Source: Campylobacterota bacterium (GTDB lineage: Bacteria > Campylobacterota > Campylobacteria > Campylobacterales > Sulfurovaceae). Taken from it: a DNA stretch of 12,796 nt. The notes under the pieces are model-generated. The model was not told where the DNA came from. It was given only the letters and a program-made list of their open reading frames with translations, and searched no databases. Shown piece after piece: positions 1 through 5,993 of this stretch. A program made the position numbers and the translations under genes. The stretch is from assembly GCA_011330645.1 (NCBI GenBank), contig DRQB01000135.1, positions 1 to 12,796 on the forward strand. Reading direction: 5' to 3'. Position 1 is the first letter of the stretch, and every line of letters starts with the position of its first letter.

Positions 1-1182
1 AACGACTCTGGCGTCATCACCACAGACATCTACTACAAAGTAGGAAGCCGTAACGAAGTGATGGGCAAAAGCGGTATGGCACATATGCTCGAACACCTTA
101 GCTTCAAATCAACCGATAAACTCAAAGAGGGTGAGTTTGACCATATCGTAAAAAGTCGTGGTGGTGTCAACAATGCCGCTACAGGCTTTGACAAGACACA
201 CTACTACATTAAAACAGCCTCTAAAAATTTAGGTATGACTTTTGACTTGTTTGCAGAACTTATGCACAACCTGAAGCTCATTGATGAAGAGTTCCAAAAA
301 GAGCGTGATGTAGTTGCAGAAGAGCGTCGTCTGCGTACAGACAACAATCCGATGGGGTATCTCTATTTTAGAGTATTTAACACACACTTTACCTACCACC
401 CATACCACTGGCTTCCTATTGGGTTTATGGAAGACATACTCTCTTGGAAGATAGAAGATATTAGAGACTTTTACCACAGATATTATCAACCTAATAATGC
501 TATTTTAGTTGTTGCTGGTGATATCAAACCAGAAGTTGTATTTAAAGAAGCTCAAAATTATTTTGGTAAGATTTCCAATGCACATACCATCCCAAAAGTG
601 ACTGCCGTAGAGCCAAAAGTGGATGGTGCAAAACGTGCCATACTTCATAAAGAGAGTAACAAAGTAGATACCCTTGCTATCACCTACTCTATCCCCAACT
701 ATGAAGATGACGACCAAGTAGCACTCTCTGCTATTTCGCATATCTTAAGTTCAGGAAAAAGCTCTTGGTTTGAAAAGAACATTGTAAATGACAAACAACT
801 TGCCAATCAAGTCTATGGCTACAACATGGAACTCACCGACCCAGGTGTATTTCTAATCATGGCAATGTGTGCACCAGATGCCAATGTTAGTGATTTGGAA
901 AAAGAGATACTCTCAGAACTCGAAAATCTTAAAAATGGCAAGGTAACACAAGCTGAACTAGATAAAGTAAAAATCAACACAAAAGCAGAGTTTATCTACT
1001 CTTTAGAGAGTTCATCTTCAGTTGCTGGACTCTATGGAGACTACTATGTCAAAGGAAATATCAAACCTTTACTTGAATATGAAGAGAAATTGGATAAAAT
1101 TACACTCAAAGATATTCAAGAGACTGCAAAGAAGTATTTCGACCATGATTTCTCAACGACAGTAATCTTGAAAAAAAATTAG
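1..1182 (+). CDS. M16 family zinc peptidase (pitrilysin/PqqL-like), 5' end cut by window edge
   Basis: This is a metallopeptidase of the M16 (insulinase/pitrilysin) family, usually a periplasmic or processing protease. The frame is open from base 1 and reads NDSGVITTDIYYKVGSRNEV before the first ATG at 61, and that stretch matches the usual start of an M16 domain. The gene therefore begins upstream of the window and 61 is not its start. The inverted zinc motif HMLEH (HxxEH) lies at bases 82-96. The third zinc ligand is expected in the acidic pair of VVAEERRLRTDNNP, about 76 residues later. The segments FTYHPYHWLPIGFMEDI and FYHRYYQPNNAILVVAGD are typical of the family, and the second half is the catalytically inactive M16_C-type domain. 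About 393 residues are visible, so only a short N-terminus is missing. It ends 10 bases before dapA and is probably co-transcribed with it; the same pairing is known as HP1012/HP1013 in H. pylori. Confidence 0.92.
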   Translation, partial: NDSGVITTDIYYKVGSRNEVMGKSGMAHMLEHLSFKSTDKLKEGEFDHIVKSRGGVNNAATGFDKTHYYIKTASKNLGMTFDLFAELMHNLKLIDEEFQKERDVVAEERRLRTDNNPMGYLYFRVFNTHFTYHPYHWLPIGFMEDILSWKIEDIRDFYHRYYQPNNAILVVAGDIKPEVVFKEAQNYFGKISNAHTIPKVTAVEPKVDGAKRAILHKESNKVDTLAITYSIPNYEDDDQVALSAISHILSSGKSSWFEKNIVNDKQLANQVYGYNMELTDPGVFLIMAMCAPDANVSDLEKEILSELENLKNGKVTQAELDKVKINTKAEFIYSLESSSSVAGLYGDYYVKGNIKPLLEYEEKLDKITLKDIQETAKKYFDHDFSTTVILKKN

Positions 1183-1192
1183 GAAAGTTCTT

Positions 1193-2089
1193 ATGAATAA
1201 CTATATTACTGGTGCAAGTACTGCACTGATTACACCATTTAAAAATGGGACTTTAGATGAGGCAACCTTTGCCACACTTATCCAAAGACAAATAGACAAT
1301 GGCATAGATGCGGTCTGTCCTGTAGGAACGACAGGCGAGTCTGCAACACTGAGCCATGATGAGCATAAAAGATGTATAGAGATAGCAGTAGAAGTATGTA
1401 AAGGTACGAATACAAAAGTACTTGCAGGTGCTGGTTCAAACGCCACACACGAAGCCATAGACATCGCTAAACATGCAGAAGCATGTGGTGTAGATGCTCT
1501 TTTTTCAGTAAGCCCATACTACAACAAACCAAGTCAAGAAGGACTTTACCAGCACTATAAGGCTATTGCAAGTGCTGTAAAAGTACCATTTATGCTTTAC
1601 AATGTACCTGGACGTACAGGTGTTGACATCTTACCGGACACGGTTAAAAGACTTTTTGATGATGTAGAGAACATCATGGGTATCAAAGAGGCAACAGGTT
1701 CCATAGAAAGAACTGTTGAACTCCTTGCTAAAGTACCAGACTTGTATGTCTTCTCTGGAGATGATGCCATAGACTTCCCAATACTTGCTAGTGGAGGGAA
1801 AGGCATTACTTCAGTGACGTCTAACCTTTTGCCAGACATGAAAGCAGAGTTAGCTCACGCAGCACTTAAAGGTGACTTCAAACGTTCAAAAGAGATCAAC
1901 GATGAACTTTTTGAAATCAATAAAGTGCTTTTCTGTGAGTCTAATCCTATCCCTATCAAGGCTGCGATGTACATTGCAGGACTTACAGAGACGTTAGAGT
2001 ATAGACTACCTCTTGTTGCACCAAGCAGTGAGAATATGAAAAAGATAGAAAACGTTATGAAAAAATACAACATTGTAGGAGCTAAATAA
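1193..2089 (+). CDS. dapA: 4-hydroxy-tetrahydrodipicolinate synthase DapA
   Basis: DapA condenses pyruvate with aspartate semialdehyde in the cytoplasm, the first committed step to diaminopimelate and lysine and so to peptidoglycan. The 298 residues form a full-length TIM-barrel aldolase of the DapA/NAL family. Visible motifs are GTTGES at 45-50 (Thr46/Thr47, pyruvate and proton relay), Tyr110 in SPYYNKP, Tyr136 in the YNVPGRTG stretch, Arg141 (carboxylate binding), and Schiff-base Lys165 in GIKEATG. All catalytic positions are intact. The ATG at 1193 is preceded by AGGA at 1181-1184, eight bases upstream, directly after the stop of the M16 gene. The dapA stop codon overlaps the ATG of the next gene by one base (TAATG), which indicates translational coupling. 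Nothing is unusual in composition. Confidence 0.98.
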   Translation: MNNYITGASTALITPFKNGTLDEATFATLIQRQIDNGIDAVCPVGTTGESATLSHDEHKRCIEIAVEVCKGTNTKVLAGAGSNATHEAIDIAKHAEACGVDALFSVSPYYNKPSQEGLYQHYKAIASAVKVPFMLYNVPGRTGVDILPDTVKRLFDDVENIMGIKEATGSIERTVELLAKVPDLYVFSGDDAIDFPILASGGKGITSVTSNLLPDMKAELAHAALKGDFKRSKEINDELFEINKVLFCESNPIPIKAAMYIAGLTETLEYRLPLVAPSSENMKKIENVMKKYNIVGAK

Positions 2090-2868
2090 TGTCAGAAATG
2101 AAAGGGAAAACTCTTGTTATTACAGGAGCAACCAAAGGTATCGGTAAAGCAGTTGCAGAAAAATTTGCACAAAATGGTGTAAATATCGCATTTACTTACA
2201 ACTCAAACAAAGAATCTGCAGATATTATCGCTGCAGATTTAGAGAGTAAGTATGGCATCAAAGCGAAAGCGTACCCGCTTAACATTCTAGAGCTTGATGA
2301 GTTTAAAACACTTTTCCAAGCTATCGATGAAGACTTTGACAGAGTAGACTTTTTTGTATCTAACGCTATGATTTATGGTCGTCCGGTAGTTGGTGGATAT
2401 GGTAAGTTTATGAAACTTCGCCCTAAAAAAGGTTTAACAAACATCTATACCGCAACTGTAGGTGCTTTTGTACGAGGGAGCCAAGAAGCTGCTGTACGTA
2501 TGAAGAAAGTAGGAGGAGGAGCCATTGTTACTCTTTCATCTACAGGTAACCTTATCTACATTGAAAACTATGCAGGACATGGTACAAACAAAGCAGCTGT
2601 TGAAGCGATGAGCCGTTACGCAGCAGTTGAGCTTGGTGACATGGGTATTAGAGTCAATGCAGTATCAGGTGGACCTATCGACACGGATGCACTCAAAGCA
2701 TTTACAAACTATGAAGAGGTAAAAGCTGAAACCATTAAACGTTCAGCAGTAAACCGTATGGGAAGTCCAGATGACCTTGCTGGTTCTGTCTACTTCCTTT
2801 GTACCCCAGAAGCATCATGGATTACAGGTCAAACACTTGTGGTTGATGGTGGAACTACTTTTAGATAA
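2089..2868 (+). CDS. SDR-family enoyl-ACP reductase, FabL-like
   Basis: This is a classical-length short-chain dehydrogenase/reductase of 259 residues with the nucleotide site TGATKGIG at 12-19. The catalytic pair is Tyr161 and Lys168, spaced Y-x6-K rather than the Y-x3-K of FabG-type ketoreductases. Y-x6-K is the signature of enoyl-ACP reductases (FabI, FabL). The segments YIENY, NAVSGGPIDTDALKAFTN and GQTLVVDGG closely match what I recall of Bacillus subtilis FabL, so the likely reaction is NAD(P)H-dependent reduction of enoyl-ACP in fatty-acid elongation. A segment at about 96-125 (IYGRPVVGG to TNIYTATVG) appears longer than in Bacillus FabL. The H. pylori counterpart at this position, HP1014, carries an old label of hydroxysteroid dehydrogenase. 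The start overlaps the dapA stop and has AGGA at 2077-2080. The SDR assignment is certain; the FabL function is inferred. Confidence 0.85.
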   Translation: MSEMKGKTLVITGATKGIGKAVAEKFAQNGVNIAFTYNSNKESADIIAADLESKYGIKAKAYPLNILELDEFKTLFQAIDEDFDRVDFFVSNAMIYGRPVVGGYGKFMKLRPKKGLTNIYTATVGAFVRGSQEAAVRMKKVGGGAIVTLSSTGNLIYIENYAGHGTNKAAVEAMSRYAAVELGDMGIRVNAVSGGPIDTDALKAFTNYEEVKAETIKRSAVNRMGSPDDLAGSVYFLCTPEASWITGQTLVVDGGTTFR

Positions 2869-2882
2869 ATCTCTTCTTTTAG

Positions 2883-2905
2883 CTATGGGATATTAAATCC
2901 CATAG
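2883..2905 (+). terminator. Probable intrinsic terminator after the dapA-SDR operon
   Basis: A perfect 9-bp inverted repeat, CTATGGGAT and ATCCCATAG, encloses the 5-base loop ATTAA. It starts 14 bases after the SDR stop codon. A pyrimidine/T-rich but interrupted run follows (TATTACTTCTTATTTC), so it fits the plus strand. The T-tract is imperfect. The rest of 2906-3026 holds no gene that I can recognise. Confidence 0.6.
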
Positions 2906-3026
2906 TATTACTTCTTATTTCATAGATTAAATTTAATTACAACAGCCAATACATAACCTACGCATCACTATATTTCAACAGTTCAAAAGATAAATAATTT
3001 AATATGGATAAATAAAGTAGAAATTA

Positions 3027-3048
3027 CTCTCTAGAGAATACTAGAGAG
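3027..3048 (-). terminator. Probable intrinsic terminator of the minus-strand outer membrane protein gene
   Basis: An 8-bp perfect inverted repeat, CTCTCTAG and CTAGAGAG, has a 6-base loop and lies 8 bases past the minus-strand stop codon. Reading the minus strand, the sequence after the stem is T-rich (TAATTTCTACTTTATTT). The stem is short and only half GC, so the call is moderate. Confidence 0.5.
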
Positions 3049-3056
3049 CTAAAAGA

Positions 3057-3662
3057 TTAGAAAGTATATGTTGCACCTACACTTGTACCACTAAAGAAGG
3101 CATCTTGTGCATTAATAGTGTCAAAGTTATCATCGTCATAGAAATTGACGTAGTCAAAAAAGATTCCCACACCATTTGCAAGTTCGTATTTTGTTCCAAG
3201 TCCCCACTGTACACCACTCTCTTCAAGGTCTCCTGCTTCTGCCTTACCATAACCTGCTAAACCATATACGGAGAACCCGGTAGTGATGTTATACATAGGT
3301 TTAAGATAGATACCCAAATTAGTTAAAGTATCATCATATGAGAGAACAGCGGCACCGGTATCTAAATCTGGGTCAGTAAGCGTTCTAGTATAACGTGCTT
3401 CGACCCCAATATATTTATTGAAGTAATATCCACCGACCAATGTAAGCGCGTGTCCCCTTAACTCATCAATAGCATTCATACGAAGGTAACTCCATGCACC
3501 ACCTGCATAAAAACCATTATACTTTACATTGTCATCAACGACAACAACTTCTTTTTCAGGTATATTTACTTCTGGCTCTACAGGTGTTGAAAAATCACCT
3601 CCAGCCATGGCAAAATTACTTACGATTGCCAAAAGTGCTGCTGTACTTACTAACTTATTCAT
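3057..3662 (-). CDS. Small outer membrane beta-barrel protein
   Basis: This is a 201-residue protein with a signal peptide (MNKLVSTAALLAIVSNFAMA, likely cut after Ala20). A Pro/Glu/Val-rich linker (GGDFSTPVEPEVNIPEKE) follows at about 21-48. From about residue 49 to the end come alternating hydrophobic and aromatic strands such as YNGFYAGGAWSYL, IGVEARYT, TGFSVYGLAGYG and GVGIFFDYVNF. The C-terminus is GATYTF, the terminal phenylalanine expected for recognition by the BAM machinery. Size and strand pattern fit an eight-stranded OmpA/OmpW/opacity-type barrel; the precise role is unknown. The ATG at 3662 has a strong ribosome site on the minus strand, GAGGGAAA. The gene is divergent from the lipoprotein genes and has its own hairpin terminator. 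Its mature N-terminus resembles that of the major porin at 5994 (GGD then PVEP). Confidence 0.85.
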   Translation of the reverse strand: MNKLVSTAALLAIVSNFAMAGGDFSTPVEPEVNIPEKEVVVVDDNVKYNGFYAGGAWSYLRMNAIDELRGHALTLVGGYYFNKYIGVEARYTRTLTDPDLDTGAAVLSYDDTLTNLGIYLKPMYNITTGFSVYGLAGYGKAEAGDLEESGVQWGLGTKYELANGVGIFFDYVNFYDDDNFDTINAQDAFFSGTSVGATYTF

Positions 3663-3685
3663 GTTTCCCTCACTTGCTTTCTATT

Positions 3686-3691
3686 ATTATA
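3686..3691 (-). promoter_or_regulatory. Candidate -10 box for the small outer membrane protein
   Basis: On the minus strand a perfect TATAAT lies 23 bases upstream of the start codon, in a TATATAATAATAG context. No recognisable -35 element lies 16-18 bases further upstream, which is common for sigma70 promoters in this phylum. The implied leader is short but still includes the ribosome site. Confidence 0.4.
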
Positions 3692-3812
3692 TAAATTTGG
3701 ATATTGTATTCTTTCTTAGCTTAAAATTACTACTTTCAAAAGGGAAATCTTCCTTTTAATATACACTACGCTAAAATTGCAGCTCATTACTCTCAACATT
3801 TAGGATTATTTT

Positions 3813-4031
3813 ATGTTTAAAAAAAGTATTTTTATTTTTCTACTTACGTTACTTTTTTCTGGATGTGCAGAACGTGGTTCCCTTGTAAGTGTTCCAACAC
3901 CACATAAAATAAATGCAAACCAAACAGAGGACATACCTAAACTTGTCCTTCATAATTCTAGAGAAGATGCATTGAAAAAAGGTATCTCTGGTAGCCTGAT
4001 TCTTATCATCGGATTTATTTTAATCTTCTAG
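3813..4031 (+). CDS. Small lipoprotein with C-terminal hydrophobic tail
   Basis: This is a 72-residue hypothetical protein. A Lys-containing N-terminus and hydrophobic core (MFKKSIFIFLLTLLFSGC) lead to a lipobox ending at Cys18, so it is likely an exported, lipid-anchored protein; Phe at -3 is tolerated but not the commonest residue. A short polar middle (ERGSLVSVPTPHKINANQ) is followed by a strongly hydrophobic end, ISGSLILIIGFILIF, at about 58-72. ATG 3813 is preceded by AGGA at 3802-3805, seven bases away. The first part of the mature protein resembles that of the next gene: both read SGCAERG, then H-x-(I/L)-x-A and an acidic residue about ten positions on. The pair are probably paralogues or share an export leader. 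Function is unknown. It could instead be a remnant of a longer lipoprotein gene, but the clean start and ribosome site argue that it is expressed. Confidence 0.7.
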   Translation: MFKKSIFIFLLTLLFSGCAERGSLVSVPTPHKINANQTEDIPKLVLHNSREDALKKGISGSLILIIGFILIF

Positions 4032-4097
4032 ACTTCTCCCCTTTTTAATCTTTATTGCGTTAAAGTTATGCATTAGAACATTAATTTTGGGGATGAT

Positions 4098-5300
4098 ATG
4101 TCAAAAAGCACTTTTTACTACTTTACTTTACTACTTACTACACTTGTAGTTTTTTCGGGATGTGCCGAGAGAGGTTACCATCTTACACGTCAAGCAAATA
4201 CACATACACTTACAGCCCAAAGTACTGTTGATCTGGGGAATACCCATATTAGTACACGACATGAACTTAACAAAATGCAGGCTGCAGTCAAAAAAGAACG
4301 TAAAAAATTCAAAGAACCTAAAGCAGTAGATACTATCACTGAGATAAATGCGAGAAAAGACAGACTCAAAAAAGAGAAACTCCAAGCACTTAAGGCAAAA
4401 CAGGAAGCTGCCTTACAAGAAGCTACTTTAAAAGAAGAAAGACGTCAAGCACAAGAAAATCTTAAAAAAGAAAAAGAAGCAGAGCTAAGAGCACGTCAAG
4501 CACAACTACTAGAAGAACAAAAAATTCAAAAAGCTGAGGCTAAAAAACTAAAAGAACTTCAAGCACTCAAAGCTAGAAATGAAGGACAAAAAGCAAAAGC
4601 ATTGGAAGCAGAGATTGCAAAAGAAAAACAAATACAAGAAGCAAAAAAAGCAAAAGCACTTGAAATTGCCAAGATCCAAAAAGCAAAAACCTTAGCAGCC
4701 AAACAAAAACTTGCTGCGCAAAAAGCCCTTGAGAAAAAACAAGCTGAAGAAATACGAAAAAACCAAGAAGCCCAAAGAGCAATAGTAGAAGAGGAAAAAA
4801 AAGCTAAGATTAAGCGTTTGAAAGCAGAGAGAGAAAAAGAAATACAACGTAACAAGGCAAAAAAAGTAAAAGCATTATCAGCAACCACCGAGCCATTAAA
4901 ATTCCAACTTATCAATAAAATCTATCACAAATTCGGAACTTCAGAAATACATGGACATGTCATTTACCTCAATAGTGCCGGACAAGAAGTAAGACTTGCC
5001 AGTTCAAAAGTATATCTTTTACCAGTAAGCGCAAAGCTCAACAACTGGTTTGAAAACTACTACCTTAAAAATAAAAGTAATCCAAATGACAATGGTATGG
5101 TAGCAAACTACCTTAACAGTACCTACCTCAATCTTGAAAAAAACTTTGAGTTTTATGGTGTGGCAGAAGGGTCATACTATGTGATTATTGAAGCCAAATA
5201 TCCTTCAAGCATGGCACGTGACAAAAAAGTCTACATCGCAAAAAAAATAGAAGTAGGTAAATACAAAAAAATTATGGCTGTATTTAGTAAAAAACTCTAA
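4098..5300 (+). CDS. Coiled-coil lipoprotein with C-terminal beta domain (TolA-like architecture)
   Basis: This is a 400-residue predicted lipoprotein with signal peptide and lipobox FSGC (Cys22), followed by AERGYHLT. Residues about 55-258 are an almost uninterrupted Lys/Ala/Glu/Gln-rich helix with heptad-like spacing, a long coiled coil that could span tens of nanometres. Within it are internal repeats: LQALKA occurs twice, KAKAL/KAKTL units recur, and the 13-base string ACGTCAAGCACAA occurs at 4442-4454 and 4493-4505. Residues about 266-400 form a separate domain with beta-strand character (EIHGHVIYLN, SSKVYLLPVSA, FEFYGVAEGSYYVIIEA) that recalls carboxypeptidase-regulatory/transthyretin-like domains; that resemblance is by eye only. 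The layout (membrane anchor, long helix, globular end) resembles TolA, but no Tol-Pal gene is adjacent. ATG 4098 is preceded by GGGGA. Its stop codon forms part of the pgsA ribosome site (TAAGGA). Confidence 0.82.
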   Translation: MSKSTFYYFTLLLTTLVVFSGCAERGYHLTRQANTHTLTAQSTVDLGNTHISTRHELNKMQAAVKKERKKFKEPKAVDTITEINARKDRLKKEKLQALKAKQEAALQEATLKEERRQAQENLKKEKEAELRARQAQLLEEQKIQKAEAKKLKELQALKARNEGQKAKALEAEIAKEKQIQEAKKAKALEIAKIQKAKTLAAKQKLAAQKALEKKQAEEIRKNQEAQRAIVEEEKKAKIKRLKAEREKEIQRNKAKKVKALSATTEPLKFQLINKIYHKFGTSEIHGHVIYLNSAGQEVRLASSKVYLLPVSAKLNNWFENYYLKNKSNPNDNGMVANYLNSTYLNLEKNFEFYGVAEGSYYVIIEAKYPSSMARDKKVYIAKKIEVGKYKKIMAVFSKKL

Positions 5301-5303
5301 GGA
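5299..5303 (+). promoter_or_regulatory. Ribosome binding site that fixes the pgsA TTG start
   Basis: AAGGA overlaps the stop codon of the upstream lipoprotein gene and sits eight bases before TTG 5312. No ATG in the pgsA frame lies near it, and the protein from TTG (MFNVPNTLAFIRLLLAP) begins as PgsA proteins do. This supports the non-standard start and close coupling to the gene upstream. Confidence 0.7.
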
Positions 5304-5311
5304 TACTGATT

Positions 5312-5848
5312 TTGTTTAATGTGCCTAATACCCTTGCCTTTATCCGTTTACTCTTGGCACCTGTAATGTTTTTTTTGCTAGTAGACAGAGATTCTACACT
5401 TCTACACACCATACATTATACTTGGTTGGACTATTTTGCTGCCTTTATTTTTGTGGTAGCCTCTGCCACTGATTTTTTTGATGGGTACATCGCTCGTACC
5501 TTTAATCAAATCACCACACTAGGGAAAATACTTGACCCACTTGCAGACAAAATGCTCACTTTGGCAGGTTTTTTAGGGCTAATGATGTTAGACAGAGCTT
5601 CAAGTTGGGCTATCTTTCTCATACTCTCAAGAGAACTTTTCATCACAGGCTTACGGGTCTCTGCCGTGAGTGAAGGCTTAGACATCGCCGCTTCGTGGAT
5701 GGGGAAAGTCAAAACGGTGGTACAGATGATAGCCATAGGCTTCCTTCTTATGCAATGGCCAGGCGCAGAACTGCTCCTATGGTCTGCCGTAGTACTTACC
5801 CTCTACTCTGGCTATGAATATGTCAGAGATTTCTTTAAAAAAAGATAA
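5312..5848 (+). CDS. pgsA: CDP-diacylglycerol--glycerol-3-phosphate 3-phosphatidyltransferase PgsA
   Basis: PgsA makes phosphatidylglycerophosphate from CDP-diacylglycerol and glycerol-3-phosphate at the inner membrane, the first step to phosphatidylglycerol and cardiolipin. The 178 residues are the usual length. The complete CDP-alcohol phosphotransferase motif is present: Asp54, Asp57-Gly58, Ala61-Arg62, Gly71, Asp75 and Asp79 in the D-xx-DG-xx-AR-x8-G-xxx-D-xxx-D pattern. The N-terminal NVPNTLAFIRLLLAPV is typical of bacterial PgsA. Several membrane helices follow (about 8-24, 40-52, 82-94, 126-140 and 150-165). The start is TTG, supported by AAGGA at 5299-5303. In H. pylori pgsA (HP1016) sits close to the dapA-SDR pair; here an envelope-protein block separates them. 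Confidence 0.96.
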   Translation: MFNVPNTLAFIRLLLAPVMFFLLVDRDSTLLHTIHYTWLDYFAAFIFVVASATDFFDGYIARTFNQITTLGKILDPLADKMLTLAGFLGLMMLDRASSWAIFLILSRELFITGLRVSAVSEGLDIAASWMGKVKTVVQMIAIGFLLMQWPGAELLLWSAVVLTLYSGYEYVRDFFKKR

Positions 5849-5930
5849 TTTCTCAAGTTTCCCTTTTTACTGTTTTTGCATCAAAAGTAACACTTATATA
5901 TTAAAATATTATACTTTTGTTAATTTTCTA

Positions 5931-5960
5931 TTGACTTTTCATTAATCTTTATGTTATAGT
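5931..5960 (+). promoter_or_regulatory. Sigma70-type promoter of the major porin gene
   Basis: The -35 element TTGACT (5931-5936) and -10 element TATAGT (5955-5960) are separated by 18 bases, with a TG one base ahead of the -10 (extended -10). An AT-rich run lies upstream (5895-5925) and could act as an UP element. Transcription would begin near 5967, giving a leader of about 27 bases with a good ribosome site (AAAAGGA, 5981-5987). It is the clearest promoter in the window, as expected for an abundant porin. The rest of 5849-5930 shows no gene and no clear pgsA terminator. Confidence 0.7.
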
Positions 5961-5993
5961 TAACTCGTTAAATACAAAACAAAAGGAAAAACA

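Noticed and set aside
58..63. GTG/ATG as start of the M16 peptidase
   Set aside because: The preceding 19 codons encode conserved M16 sequence in the same frame, so the start lies before the window.
3494..3759. Two overlapping plus-strand open frames opposite the small barrel protein
   Set aside because: They are antisense shadows with biased composition and no ribosome site. The minus-strand gene has a signal peptide, barrel pattern and terminator.
4795..4802. A8 run in the coiled-coil gene as a phase-variation tract
   Set aside because: Runs of this length are common in such AT-rich DNA, the tract is far inside the gene, and the frame is intact. Phase-variable tracts in this phylum are usually G/C runs.
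4559..4915. 118-codon minus-strand frame full of Phe/Ser/Ala
   Set aside because: It mirrors the Lys/Ala/Glu repeats of the coiled-coil gene, so its length comes from low-complexity DNA.
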